From the NCBI GenBank assembly GCA_040222185.1, contig JAVKDP010000067.1, forward strand, positions 1 to 23,087: a stretch of 23,087 bases of DNA, in the 5' to 3' direction. Positions 7,435 through 17,600 of the stretch are shown here, piece by piece. Position numbers and translations under genes: made by a program. The first letter of the stretch is position 1. Every line of letters starts with the position of its first letter. This stretch comes from JAVKDP01 sp040222185 (lineage in GTDB: Bacteria; Bacteroidota; Rhodothermia; Balneolales; Balneolaceae). The notes under the pieces were generated by a model. The model did not search any database and was not told where the DNA came from. It worked only from the letters and a program-made list of their open reading frames with translations.

Positions 7435-8466
7435 ATGGCTGACATTCAAGAACGGAAAAAGGATCACGTAGAGCTTACGATAACTGAAGGAACACAATAC
7501 TCTCAAACCAGTGGATTCGAAAAGTACAGTTTTAATCACAACGCACTTCCTGAAGTTAATTATGACGAAGTTTCTACCAAAGCATCACTATTAGGAAGAG
7601 AATTTTCTTTCCCACTTTTTATCTCTTCCATGACTGGCGGGTATGCTGATGCAGGTCCTGTGAATGCAATAATTGCTGAGTTCTGTGAAGCTTATGATTT
7701 GCCATTTGGAGTAGGGAGTCAGCGTGCAATGCTGGAGGATGATTCTTTAGCAGATACCTTTTCTATAGTGAGGGAGAAAGCACCAAATGCTTTTATTTGT
7801 TCAAATATTGGCGGAGTTCAGCTCATTGGAGGCCTTCCGGCTTCAAAACTAAAAAGCCTGGTAGATTCTATTGAAGCCAATGCAATTATTGTTCATCTGA
7901 ATCCATTACAGGAACTAATGCAGCCTGAAGGAGATCGCAACTTTAAAGGTGTTCTATCTGGAATAGAGCAATTAGTGAAAGAGTCCCCGGTTCCAGTTAT
8001 AGCAAAAGAAACCGGAGCCGGTATATCCAAATATGTAGCAAAGCGATTACTCAATGTAGGAGTGGAGGTACTGGATGTAGCCGGAGCAGGGGGCACCAGC
8101 TGGGCCAAAGTTGAAAACTTCAGGTCATCCAACCAATCTCCTAATCATACCTTCGATGACTGGGGAATTTCAACCGTTGAATGTTTGTCTCAAATAAGTT
8201 CATTGCAATGGGAGAGAAGTTTTGGTTTAATAGCCTCGGGTGGCATTCGTTCCGCTAATGATATGGCAAAGGCACTTTGTTTAGGTGCCGGATTTACTGC
8301 CAGTGCACAGCCAGTAATTAAATCTGTAGTGCAAGGAGGTTACAGTGCGCTGGAAGAGTTATTTATTTCCTGGAAAAATGACCTGAGGATTGTTCTGACT
8401 CTCCTGGGATGTTCCGGTATCCAGGAGCTAAACAGGTCTCATCTTTTGGAAAAATCATCTTCATAA
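7435..8466 (+). CDS. fni: Type 2 isopentenyl-diphosphate isomerase
   Basis: This FMN- and NADPH-dependent enzyme interconverts IPP and DMAPP, supplying starter units for isoprenoids. The 343-residue product has the full type 2 set in order: RKKDH near the N-terminus, SSMTGG, QRAMLED, HLNPLQE, EGDRNFKG, KETGAG, GAGGTSWAKVE and ASGGIRS. It is a TIM-barrel flavoprotein unrelated to type 1 Idi. A GTG at 7414 would add seven residues; ATG 7435 gives MADIQERKKDH, closer to the usual family start. The prenyl diphosphate synthase begins 50 bases downstream, so the two probably act in sequence. Confidence 0.95.
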   Translation: MADIQERKKDHVELTITEGTQYSQTSGFEKYSFNHNALPEVNYDEVSTKASLLGREFSFPLFISSMTGGYADAGPVNAIIAEFCEAYDLPFGVGSQRAMLEDDSLADTFSIVREKAPNAFICSNIGGVQLIGGLPASKLKSLVDSIEANAIIVHLNPLQELMQPEGDRNFKGVLSGIEQLVKESPVPVIAKETGAGISKYVAKRLLNVGVEVLDVAGAGGTSWAKVENFRSSNQSPNHTFDDWGISTVECLSQISSLQWERSFGLIASGGIRSANDMAKALCLGAGFTASAQPVIKSVVQGGYSALEELFISWKNDLRIVLTLLGCSGIQELNRSHLLEKSSS

Positions 8467-8516
8467 AGCTCTGTTACATTCCGTATATTCAAGGCTGAAT
8501 TTCTACAGAATTTGAT

Positions 8517-9512
8517 TTGAGCGCACCAGATTTAAAAACCCGTTTACTAACCACTCTTGAGCAGAAGCTTACTGGTATTGAATTACCATCAAAACCAGCT
8601 TCACTTTACGATCCTTTTAGATACGCCTTAGCCGTTGGGGGAAAACGAATTCGCCCGTTATCGACATTATTAGCTTGTGGAATGTGCGGAGGAAAAGAAG
8701 AAAATGCTATGTCTGCAGCCCTGGCTGTTGAGATTCTTCACAACTTTACGCTAGTTCATGATGATATCATGGATTCTGCAGATACGCGCAGAGGTAAACC
8801 CAGTGTGTTCAAAAAATGGAGTGAGGATATAGCCATTCTTTCTGGTGATGTGATGTTTGCCGGGGCAATGCAGGAGTTAGGTTATTATGCACACTCGGAT
8901 GAATACTCTAAACAAGAGTTCTCAGCTGTTTATGATGTATTCCTTAAATCGGTTATTACAGTTTGTGAAGGTCAGGCCCTGGATATGGATTTTGTTGATA
9001 GACAGGATGTGACTTTACCAGAATACATTGAGATGATATCTGGTAAAACCGCTGCTTTGCTTAGCGGATCGTTAGAACTTGGAGCTATTGCTGCTCATGC
9101 AACGGATATTCAACGCACTGAATTGGCTCAGTTAGGAATGGAAATGGGAATAGCATTCCAAATCCAGGATGATTTATTAGATGCTATAGCCGATCCGGAA
9201 AAGTTCGGAAAACGGGCAGGTGGAGATATTTTTGAAGGGAAGAAAACATATCTTACTATACTTGCGTTAGAACGGGCGAACAAAGAACAAGCAACAATCA
9301 TTAAACAGACGCTACTTTCAAAAGATACAACTGAGGAATCAGTTCAATCGGTATTAGAAATAATGAAAAACCTGAATGTATTAAATGATGTAGCAAACGA
9401 AATCAAAAAGAGATACGATACTTCTTACGAACTAATCTCTCACTTCCCTGAATCTGAATACAAAACAGAACTTGAAAAACTTCTTATCTTCTTACAAAAT
9501 CGTGATCACTAA
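8517..9512 (+). CDS. Polyprenyl diphosphate synthase, probably GGPP-type
   Basis: A 331-residue trans-prenyltransferase that extends allylic diphosphates with IPP. The first Asp-rich motif is DDIMD (82-86) and the second is QDDLLD (from Asp218). GGKRIRP and the GxKKT-like EGKKTYL are also present. The fifth residue before the first motif is Phe77 (HNFTLVHDD), where long-chain synthases carry a small residue; there is no two-residue insertion in the motif as in bacterial FPP synthases. By the known chain-length rules this suggests a product of about C20. The start is TTG at 8517; the next in-frame ATG lies past the substrate-binding region. It follows fni directly. Confidence 0.92.
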   Translation: MSAPDLKTRLLTTLEQKLTGIELPSKPASLYDPFRYALAVGGKRIRPLSTLLACGMCGGKEENAMSAALAVEILHNFTLVHDDIMDSADTRRGKPSVFKKWSEDIAILSGDVMFAGAMQELGYYAHSDEYSKQEFSAVYDVFLKSVITVCEGQALDMDFVDRQDVTLPEYIEMISGKTAALLSGSLELGAIAAHATDIQRTELAQLGMEMGIAFQIQDDLLDAIADPEKFGKRAGGDIFEGKKTYLTILALERANKEQATIIKQTLLSKDTTEESVQSVLEIMKNLNVLNDVANEIKKRYDTSYELISHFPESEYKTELEKLLIFLQNRDH

Positions 9513-9531
9513 AGAACTTAGTCTACTAAAA

Positions 9532-10359
9532 ATGAGATCCATTACACTTGGTTTATTTTCCTTAATCATTTTATTAACAGCTTGCCGAAACGACAAGCTC
9601 ATTCGTAATAACGATCCCATTGATGTTGCTTATGACAAGTCATATGCTCTTTTCGAAAATGGCAAATATGGTGATGCTGCCTACGGATTTGACCTGATTA
9701 CCAGGAGAGGTAGAGGAACTGATTTTGCAGAAAACTCTCAATTCTACCTGGCTGAAAGTTACTTCCTGAATAAAAGATATTTATTAGCCGCTTCTGAGTA
9801 CGAGCGTTTTATTAGTTTTTATCCACAATCAGACCGTCGAGAAGAAGTGGAATATCGACTGGCACTGAGCTATTACGAGCAAAGCCCAAGATATAGACTG
9901 GATCAAACTCCTACCTACAGAGCGCTTGAATTGCTTCAATTATTCAATACAAAATACCCGAACTCAGAGTATGTAGTAGGTGCTGCTGAGAAGATTGATG
10001 AACTTCGTAACAAGTTAGCAAGAAAGAACTTTGAGGCTGCTGAATTTTACCTTAGAACTGACCAATACAAATCAGCTACTATTTACTTCGATCAGACGAT
10101 TGATCTGTTTCCTGAGTCAAAATGGGCAGAAGAGGCATTAGTAAAACAAGTTCAGACATACATCATCTATGCTGATAAAAGTATTGATGAAAAGCAGGCT
10201 GAAAGATACGGAATGGCGATCGCTAACTATGAGAAATTTATCCAGCTGTTTCCACAAAGTAATAAGAGAGAAGAGGTGGAAGGCCTCTATAACGAAGCAG
10301 CTTCAAAGCTCGCCAAGGTTGGAGGGTCAGCATCAGGCGATAGCATAGGCAGCAACTGA
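9532..10359 (+). CDS. bamD: Outer membrane assembly lipoprotein BamD
   Basis: BamD is the essential TPR lipoprotein of the BAM complex that folds beta-barrel proteins into the outer membrane. The 275-residue product starts with a lipoprotein signal ending in LLTAC, so Cys18 would be lipidated. Helical repeats follow with the usual patterns, such as YGDAAYGFDLI, AENSQFYLAESYF and a second YKSATIYFDQTIDLFPESKWAEEAL block. The frame extends upstream to 9472 into the preceding gene; ATG 9532 places the lipobox properly. The stop overlaps the nadD start by one base (TGATG). BamA is not in this window. Confidence 0.9.
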   Translation: MRSITLGLFSLIILLTACRNDKLIRNNDPIDVAYDKSYALFENGKYGDAAYGFDLITRRGRGTDFAENSQFYLAESYFLNKRYLLAASEYERFISFYPQSDRREEVEYRLALSYYEQSPRYRLDQTPTYRALELLQLFNTKYPNSEYVVGAAEKIDELRNKLARKNFEAAEFYLRTDQYKSATIYFDQTIDLFPESKWAEEALVKQVQTYIIYADKSIDEKQAERYGMAIANYEKFIQLFPQSNKREEVEGLYNEAASKLAKVGGSASGDSIGSN

Positions 10360-10943
10360 TGCCTGCCCGTGTAGGTTTATTCGGAGGTACTTTTGATCCT
10401 GTCCACCGTGGACATGTTTCTATCGCTGAGTCTTTTCTGAATTCAGGCTTTATTGATGAGCTATGGGTTCTATTAACTCCATTTCCACCACACAAACAAG
10501 GAAATGGCCACACGCTCTATGAACTACGTCATAGAATGCTGAAAGCTGCTTTTGCTGGTATGGAATCTGTTCAGATTTTAACTGTTGAAAACGAACTTCC
10601 AAAGCCTTCTTTTACCATAAATACTATAAGGCATTTAAAAGATAAATACCCTGATAAGGAATTCCATTTTTGCATGGGTGAGGATAGCCTTACCGGGTTC
10701 CATACCTGGAAATTCCATGAAGACATTTTAGAGGAGGCTAAGTTGCTGGCAGCTGAACGGCCTGAATATGATCGTTCCCTGGTATCAGAATATATTCTTG
10801 AGAAGACAACTTTCGTAACCCATGAGCCGCTAAGCATCTCATCTTCAGAAATCAAAGAACGAATCAGCAACAAAGAATCGATTGAAACATTTCTTCCGGA
10901 TAAGGTTTTAAGGATTATTGTCGATGAAAAAATATACGAGTAA
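10359..10943 (+). CDS. nadD: Nicotinate-nucleotide adenylyltransferase NadD
   Basis: It transfers AMP from ATP to nicotinate mononucleotide, giving deamido-NAD in NAD synthesis; cytoplasmic. The 194-residue product has the nucleotidyl-transferase signature GTFDPVHRGH (10-19) and the C-terminal ISSSEIK motif (160-166) equivalent to ISSTxIR. The length is normal for NadD. It is probably co-translated with bamD through the one-base overlap. Phosphopantetheine adenylyltransferase is excluded because that family is shorter and differs around the second motif. Confidence 0.95.
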   Translation: MPARVGLFGGTFDPVHRGHVSIAESFLNSGFIDELWVLLTPFPPHKQGNGHTLYELRHRMLKAAFAGMESVQILTVENELPKPSFTINTIRHLKDKYPDKEFHFCMGEDSLTGFHTWKFHEDILEEAKLLAAERPEYDRSLVSEYILEKTTFVTHEPLSISSSEIKERISNKESIETFLPDKVLRIIVDEKIYE

Positions 10944-10972
10944 TTAGTCCCCGGTTTTTTTAATCTTCCAAT

Positions 10973-11992
10973 ATGCCTTTATCAAGAAAAGATTTTTTAA
11001 AGCTTTCATCCTTAACCACATTAGGTGTTACAGGGAAAGCCTTGTCAGGTTTTAATGAGGATACAGTTCATCATACGCTAATAAAGCCTAGTAAACTTCC
11101 GGAAGGAGCAACCATTGGTCTCATAGCCCCGGGCAGCCCAATTTATAGTTCATCCCAGTATGATAAAATGCTGTCGGATTTGAAAGGCTTAGGTTATACA
11201 CTAAAACTGGGCAAACACATCAAAGATAAACGTGGTTACCTGGCTGGAAAAGATGAAGACCGCGCACAAGACCTGATGGACATGTTTGTTGATGAAAGCG
11301 TTGATGGAATACTATGCACAAGAGGGGGTTGGGGCTGTAACCGAATTTTACCGTTAATTGATTTTGAACTTATTAAATCCAACCCCAAAGTCTTTTCTGG
11401 ATTTAGTGATATCACTTCACTTCACATGGCGATTCAAAAAAAGACAGGTCTTGTAACCTTTCATGGGCCGGTTGGAAAGTCTGAATGGAATGAATTTACG
11501 CTGAACTCCTGGCAAAATGTTGTTCAACATGGTAAAGCAGTAGATTATGTGTTGCCTGAAGGAGAAGAAGGTCAATTCACGATAAACTCAGGGAAGGCAA
11601 AAGGAAGGCTCCTTGGTGGGAATTTGACTGTTTTAACATCTATGATTGGATCGGAGTATCTACCCGATTTCGAAGATTCTATTTTGTTCCTGGAAGATAT
11701 TGGGGAAGATGTATATCGAATTGACCGTATGTTAACCCAACTTAAGCTTTCAGGAATATTGGAAAAGCTAAATGGGTTGGTATTCGGGAAGTGCACAGAA
11801 TGTGATTCTGGGCCAAATAGCCTGAGTTTGAAAGAAGTATTTGATGATCACTTGTCAAAGTTAGATATTCCTGCCTTTTACGGTGCAATGATCAGTCACG
11901 AAGAAAAGAACGTAACCATTCCCATAGGGGTAAGTGCAACTATGAACGCAGATACAATGACTATTCAATTACAGGAATCAGGTGTTAAATAG
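10973..11992 (+). CDS. LD-carboxypeptidase, peptidase S66 family
   Basis: A 339-residue S66 serine peptidase. The family cleaves the bond between meso-diaminopimelate and the terminal D-alanine of murein tetrapeptides during peptidoglycan recycling. Visible elements are GLIAPGSP (49-56), the nucleophile Ser145 in GFSDITSLH, LLGGNLTVL, GEDVYRIDRMLTQL and a C-terminal His in SHEEKNVTIPIG, which completes a Ser-Glu-His triad. The N-terminus SRKDFLKLSSL resembles a Tat signal with RK instead of RR and is followed by a mildly hydrophobic stretch. Export is therefore possible but uncertain; cytoplasmic LdcA lacks such an extension. Confidence 0.88.
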   Translation: MPLSRKDFLKLSSLTTLGVTGKALSGFNEDTVHHTLIKPSKLPEGATIGLIAPGSPIYSSSQYDKMLSDLKGLGYTLKLGKHIKDKRGYLAGKDEDRAQDLMDMFVDESVDGILCTRGGWGCNRILPLIDFELIKSNPKVFSGFSDITSLHMAIQKKTGLVTFHGPVGKSEWNEFTLNSWQNVVQHGKAVDYVLPEGEEGQFTINSGKAKGRLLGGNLTVLTSMIGSEYLPDFEDSILFLEDIGEDVYRIDRMLTQLKLSGILEKLNGLVFGKCTECDSGPNSLSLKEVFDDHLSKLDIPAFYGAMISHEEKNVTIPIGVSATMNADTMTIQLQESGVK

Positions 11993-12037
11993 TATTATCC
12001 CGGTAAATAGTTCAGAATACAGACGAAGTTTTAGAGG

Positions 12038-14491
12038 ATGAGATTTATAAATAAGGCTTTCCAGAGGTTTACCTTACTAATCGGCTGTATCCTGGTTTCT
12101 TTGGTATTTATTCAGATTTCAGTTGCTCAAACGGGGTCTTTAGCAGGGACGGTTTATGATGGAAATACTAAAGAAACCATTCCCTTTGTAAACATAATAA
12201 GCGAAGGTTCTTTTAAAGGAACATATACTAACGAAGAAGGGAAATATGAATTTGTGTTAGATGAAGGGGATTATTCTATTCGCTTTAGCAGCTTATCATA
12301 TTTAGACACATTAGTTCAGGTTACCATAGTAAATGGGGAAACTATTTCTCTTGATATTTACCTGAAGCCTGATTTCCTGATGATGGATGAACTCTTTGTA
12401 AGTGCGGATCGGGTAACAAAAAAAGCACAGGAACTAGCTGTTTTACGTAAGAAAAGAAATGCGAATCTAAGATCATATGAAGCAGATATTTATAAACTGG
12501 CGATTTTAGGGAATGAGATTCCGGTTGAAAAAGGATCAGATGAAACGAAGCTTTCACCGGTCGCATTTTCTGAGAGACAATCCCTAATTCAACACATTCT
12601 TAAGCCTGAAAGATATACGGAAACCCTAATTGCTAACCGGGCGAGTAAGAACTTTTTCAGCGAGTACGATTTCTTCTCTACAGGTGGGCCGCCTTTAAAC
12701 CTGAACCAGGAATTAGTACCACTAAGCATTCTTTCAGAAGATATGACGGTTGTTGGACCTATTTCGACAAGGTCGGGCAGGTTCTATTACCTTTCTGATA
12801 CCGAAGAAGATGATTCATGGCCTGAAGGTACCGTTCGAATTGATGTTGAACCGAAATTTGATAACCGGCCACTATTCGAAGGTTCAATCTGGTACAATGA
12901 GATTACATCAGATATTATTGGTATTGATGTAAAGCTCAATGATTATGCTTCTACAAACAGTGGTGTGTTCAGTATTTCCAACTTCAGATATCAGCAAACT
13001 TATCAACAAGTTGATGAGTACTGGCTCCCAAATAAGACGGTTCTCTCCGCTACGCTAAAATTTATTACTTCTTCTGCTCCAATACATTACAAGGATGAGT
13101 GGACATGGAATAACTACCGCATAAATCCTACAGACCTTAAAGCCGAAGACCTTGAATTAAATACCTCTCTGATACTACCTAATTCACATCGAAAGAGGGG
13201 TTCATATTGGGATACTTTATCTACAAAAACAGGCAATGAGAATCTTGTATATCTCGAAGACGCAAAGAAATATGTAGAAAAGAACCGAACGTTAAGAATG
13301 GGAATGGCGGTTATGAGCAACTTCTTCCGTTTACCCTATCAGCTGGAGCGATTTTACCTTACCAATATCAGTGATATCTATCATTTTAACAGGGTAGAAG
13401 GACATTACCTCGGGCTTGGATTAAGAACGCCTTTGCATTCAAATTATGAATACAGAGCTTCTAGTGGGTATGGATTTAGTAGTAAGGAAGCCAGCTACAC
13501 TATAAGTGGATATAATTTCATCCCAGGTACAAACATAGCGCCCGATGTAACTCTTAGTAAGGAAGTCGTTCAGCAATACCAGGATTATGAGTACAACAGA
13601 ACGCCATTGGATTTCTTTGAGCTTAGGCAGAGTATGAATTCATTGATGTTTGGTACGAGTGTAAATAATTACTTCGAAAGAAAAGGAGTACAGGCAGGTT
13701 TTCGTGTCAGGTTTGATGTGGAGTCATTTTTCAGGGTTTTGTATCTCAATGAGTCGCATAAATCTTTGAATAGCAATACCAGTTTTAGTTTGTTTAAGAA
13801 TAAGGCTGAACCGGATGAGTATTTAAACAATGATCCGGTATTCCCGGCTCAGAATGGTGATATCAAAGGACTATCATTTCATTTACACCATGATTCCAGG
13901 AAGTATCTTAGAACGCAATTCCTTCGGGATTATAACATCAGGGACTTTGGCTGGTTAGCGGATGCAAAGTTCGAAAAGGGTGTTTCCTCTTTTGGCAGTG
14001 ATTTTGATTACAATAGATACCGTTTAGGCCTCAAATTCAATATTCCTGTATTTAGCTCTCACTTTATCCAAACCGACCTTACGTTGGGAGCAGCTGATTC
14101 GGGAACTCCTCATCAACGTCTCTTCAACCTTAATGGCTATGTGGTAGATGATTATGTTCGCGCAAGGCCTTTCAATACCGTTAGTTTTAAGGAACCAATC
14201 GGATACAGATCATCTATCGTAAAAGTGAGATATAAATTCGGTAGTTCAATCACTAGAAATGTACCGATCAACTTTATTCAAAAAAGCGGCATTCTCATTT
14301 CTACCTTTCTTTCAGTAGGTGTAATTGATGATACTCCTTCACTGGAACCTATTTTGCCCTATTCGAATGCAGAAACACAGGCTGAGATAGGAATTACTGC
14401 ATTTAAGATATTTGGGTTTTTATATGCCGAATTTAGTCGTCGGATAATTGGCGACTACGGAAACTCTTTTGGTATGACGATCTTGTTCTAG
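12038..14491 (+). CDS. DUF5686 outer-membrane protein with CarboxypepD-reg domain
   Basis: An 817-residue exported protein. Residues 1-30 form a signal peptide (hydrophobic stretch ending SVAQ). Residues about 33-110 are a carboxypeptidase-regulatory-like beta-sandwich (SLAGTVYDGNTKETIPFVNI), common in Bacteroidota envelope proteins. The long remainder matches the DUF5686 pattern: a middle domain, then many alternating aromatic strands consistent with a beta-barrel. The chain ends in Phe (GMTILF), as expected for BAM-inserted proteins. Its function is unknown. It is not a SusC receptor: there is no plug domain and the length is too short. Confidence 0.82.
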   Translation: MRFINKAFQRFTLLIGCILVSLVFIQISVAQTGSLAGTVYDGNTKETIPFVNIISEGSFKGTYTNEEGKYEFVLDEGDYSIRFSSLSYLDTLVQVTIVNGETISLDIYLKPDFLMMDELFVSADRVTKKAQELAVLRKKRNANLRSYEADIYKLAILGNEIPVEKGSDETKLSPVAFSERQSLIQHILKPERYTETLIANRASKNFFSEYDFFSTGGPPLNLNQELVPLSILSEDMTVVGPISTRSGRFYYLSDTEEDDSWPEGTVRIDVEPKFDNRPLFEGSIWYNEITSDIIGIDVKLNDYASTNSGVFSISNFRYQQTYQQVDEYWLPNKTVLSATLKFITSSAPIHYKDEWTWNNYRINPTDLKAEDLELNTSLILPNSHRKRGSYWDTLSTKTGNENLVYLEDAKKYVEKNRTLRMGMAVMSNFFRLPYQLERFYLTNISDIYHFNRVEGHYLGLGLRTPLHSNYEYRASSGYGFSSKEASYTISGYNFIPGTNIAPDVTLSKEVVQQYQDYEYNRTPLDFFELRQSMNSLMFGTSVNNYFERKGVQAGFRVRFDVESFFRVLYLNESHKSLNSNTSFSLFKNKAEPDEYLNNDPVFPAQNGDIKGLSFHLHHDSRKYLRTQFLRDYNIRDFGWLADAKFEKGVSSFGSDFDYNRYRLGLKFNIPVFSSHFIQTDLTLGAADSGTPHQRLFNLNGYVVDDYVRARPFNTVSFKEPIGYRSSIVKVRYKFGSSITRNVPINFIQKSGILISTFLSVGVIDDTPSLEPILPYSNAETQAEIGITAFKIFGFLYAEFSRRIIGDYGNSFGMTILF

Positions 14492-14602
14492 ATTGTTAGA
14501 GGGCATGAAGTTAGTAAAACACCTAAGGATTTTCTTAGATCAAACTTATTTGCTTACATTGCACCGCGTTATGCGATTCTACTAACTACAAAAGGTACAA
14601 AT

Positions 14603-17600
14603 ATGTTGAAAAAATATATGAGTTCTTTACTCATGCTAACACTATGTGCTATCCTATCTGTTAATGTGAAGGCACAGGATGGAACTCAATTCAACATGGT
14701 GATGAAGGCGGATACTTCTGATACTGTGAAAATAGAAAAGAAGAGTAAAGATCTCCCACTTGATCCGGGACGTCTGGTTGAAATTACAACAAATGAAGGT
14801 ACATGGATATCATTAGATGTAAGCCCTGATGGAAAACACATTGTGTTCGATTTATTGGGTGATATTTACCAAATGCCGATTGAAGGAGGAAAAGCTACCC
14901 AGATTACGGATGGAATGGCCTTTGATACTCATCCAAGATATAGTCCGGATGGAGACTATATCCTATATACCTCTGATGCTTCGGGTGGAGAGAATGTGTA
15001 TTACAGGAATTTGAATGATTCATCAGATGTTACCCAGGTAACGAAAGGGGATACAAAAACCTATGCTTCTGCTGAATGGATGCCTGATGGCAAATATATA
15101 GTAGCATCTAAGGGAGGGTTAACACCGAAGCTTTGGCTCATTCATAAAGATGGTGGAAGTGGAAAAGAACTGGTCTCAGCTCCTGCTGGATTAAAAATGA
15201 TTGATGCTGCTGTTAGTCATGATGGGAAATCGATTTATTTTTCACGAAGAAACGGTGCTTGGAATTATAATGCACAACTTCCTCAATATCAGGTTGGTCT
15301 TTATGATCTTGAAACGGGAAGATTAAGTACAGTAACATCACGTTATGGATCTGCTTTCACACCTGTATTATCAGATGATGGCAAGTGGTTGGTATATGGT
15401 TCCCGATATGAAGATAAGACAGGTTTAGTAATCCGCGATTTAAAGTCAGGGAATGAAAGATGGTTAGCATACCCTGTTCAAAGGGATGACCAGGAATCGA
15501 TTGCTACGATGGGTGTTTTACCGGCAATGTCATTTACTCCAGATAGTAAGTCCCTAATCGCTTCATATGGGGGTAAAATCTATAGTATTCCTGTAAGTGG
15601 TGGTGATGCTACCGAAATTCCTTTTGAAGTTACCACAGAGCTCGAAATGGGACCTGAGGTGCTATTCAAGTATCCTATTTCGGACGAGAAGCAAGTTCTG
15701 GCCAGTCAAATAAGAGATGCAGTACCTTCTCCTGATGGAAAGAAGCTGGCATTTACTGTGCTAAATGATCTTTATATCCAGGACTTACCTGGTGGAACTC
15801 CCAAAAAAGTATTGGAATCCGATGAAATCGAAGCAAACCCAACCTGGTCACCCAATGGGAAATGGTTAGCTTATGCTACCTGGAGCTCAGAAAATGGCGG
15901 TAATATTTATAAAATTGAACCCGATGCACGTAGACCAAGGGCAATAAAGTTAACGAATGAACCTGGAGTATATAGTGGTTTAGCCTGGTCATATAGCTCA
16001 GATCGAATCGTAGCTCTAAAAGGAGCCCGGAGAAGTTATGATCAATCCTATGGACCTTTTGCATTCGGTTCTACAGAGGATATTGTTTGGGTAAGTAGTG
16101 ATGGTGGAGATTTAAACTTTGTGGATAAGAGCAGAGGGAGAGGCAATCTTCATTTTGTTAAGTCTAATGATCGTATTTATCTCAATACAGGAAATGGAAC
16201 ACTTCAATCTATTCGCTGGGATGGAACTGATCAAAAGAGCCACATTCGTGTGACAGGTATCACAACCTATGGTTTTGGTGTTGAAGAACAGATGAGAAAT
16301 GGTTCTAAGATACTTCATCAAGAGGATGCCAAAGAGAATAATCCTCCATCAAATGCAGCCATTGTAACAATGGCACCGGAAGGAGATCAGGCTTTGGCCC
16401 AGGTAACCAATGATATTTACGTAGTTACTGTACCAGTAACAGGCGGAGCAGTTCCAAGGCTTTCTGTGGCAAACACAGCTTCTTCGCAGTTCCCATCTAA
16501 AAAACTGACCGAAATTGGTGGGCAATTCCCGGAATGGTCTCATGATTCAAGAAAAGTTCATTGGTCTATCGGAAATGGCCACTTTATTTTCGATCTCGAT
16601 AAATCCGAAGCATTCGAAGACAGTGTTAAGGCTGCTAAGAAACTTGAAGAAGAAGAGGCAAAAAAGAAGGCTGAGGAAGAGAAGAAAAAAGAAGACTCTG
16701 ACGAAGATAAGGATGCCGATGAAGAGGAAGAAAAAGAAGCATCAGATGAAGACAAGAAAAAGGAGGAGGATAAAAAGCCTGCCAAATTCAAAGCTGACGA
16801 GCTCCAGATAAAGGTATACTATACAAAGGATATTCCCGAAGGCACTGTTCTGTTTCAAAATGCCAGGATCATTACAATGAATGGATATGAAGTAATAGAG
16901 GGTGGTGATATCCTGGTGGAAAATAACCGCATTAAGGAAGTAGGCATGAATCTGGCTGCTCCAAACGGAGCAGAGGTGATTGACTTACAAGGTAAAACGG
17001 TAGTTCCAGGTTTTGTTGATACCCATGCTCATATGTGGCCTCTATGGGGAATACATAAGCAAAAAGTATGGAACTATGCAGCTAATCTTGCATATGGAGT
17101 TACCACAACACGGGATCCACAAACTGCAACAAGCGATGTATTAACGTACTCTGATATGGTTGATGCAGGTATGATGGAAGGCCCTCGTGTTTATTCTACA
17201 GGACCTGGACTGGGTTTCTGGATGTACAACATCAAGGACTTGGATCACGCCAAAAATGTGATGAAGCAGTACAGTAAGTACTATGACACTAAAACTATCA
17301 AAATGTATCTGGCTGGAAACAGAAAGCAACGTCAGTGGATTTTAATGGCGGCACGTGAGCAAAGTATCATGCCAACTACTGAAGGCGCGTTAGATTGGAA
17401 ATTAAACATGACTCAGCTTATTGATGGGTATCCGGGTCATGAGCATTCATTTCCAATCTATCCGATTTATAATGATGTGGTAAAAACGGTTTCCGAGTCA
17501 CAAATGGCTGTTACTCCGACCTTATTGGTTTCTTACGGTGGCCCATGGGCTGAAAACTATTTCTATTCAAGGGAAAATCCTTTTGATGATCCAAAGTTAA

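Noticed and set aside
9472..9531. Upstream extension of the bamD frame into the prenyl synthase gene
   Set aside because: It would put 20 extra residues before a well-formed lipoprotein signal; ATG 9532 places the lipobox cysteine at residue 18.
14523..14538. CTAAG/CTTAG hairpin after the DUF5686 gene
   Set aside because: Only a five-base AT-rich stem with no T-tract; not enough for a terminator call.
16558..16791. Serine-rich minus-strand frame opposite the charged linker
   Set aside because: It is the antisense of GAA/GAG/AAG-rich codons, which reads as Ser/Phe-rich frames; a shadow of the real gene.
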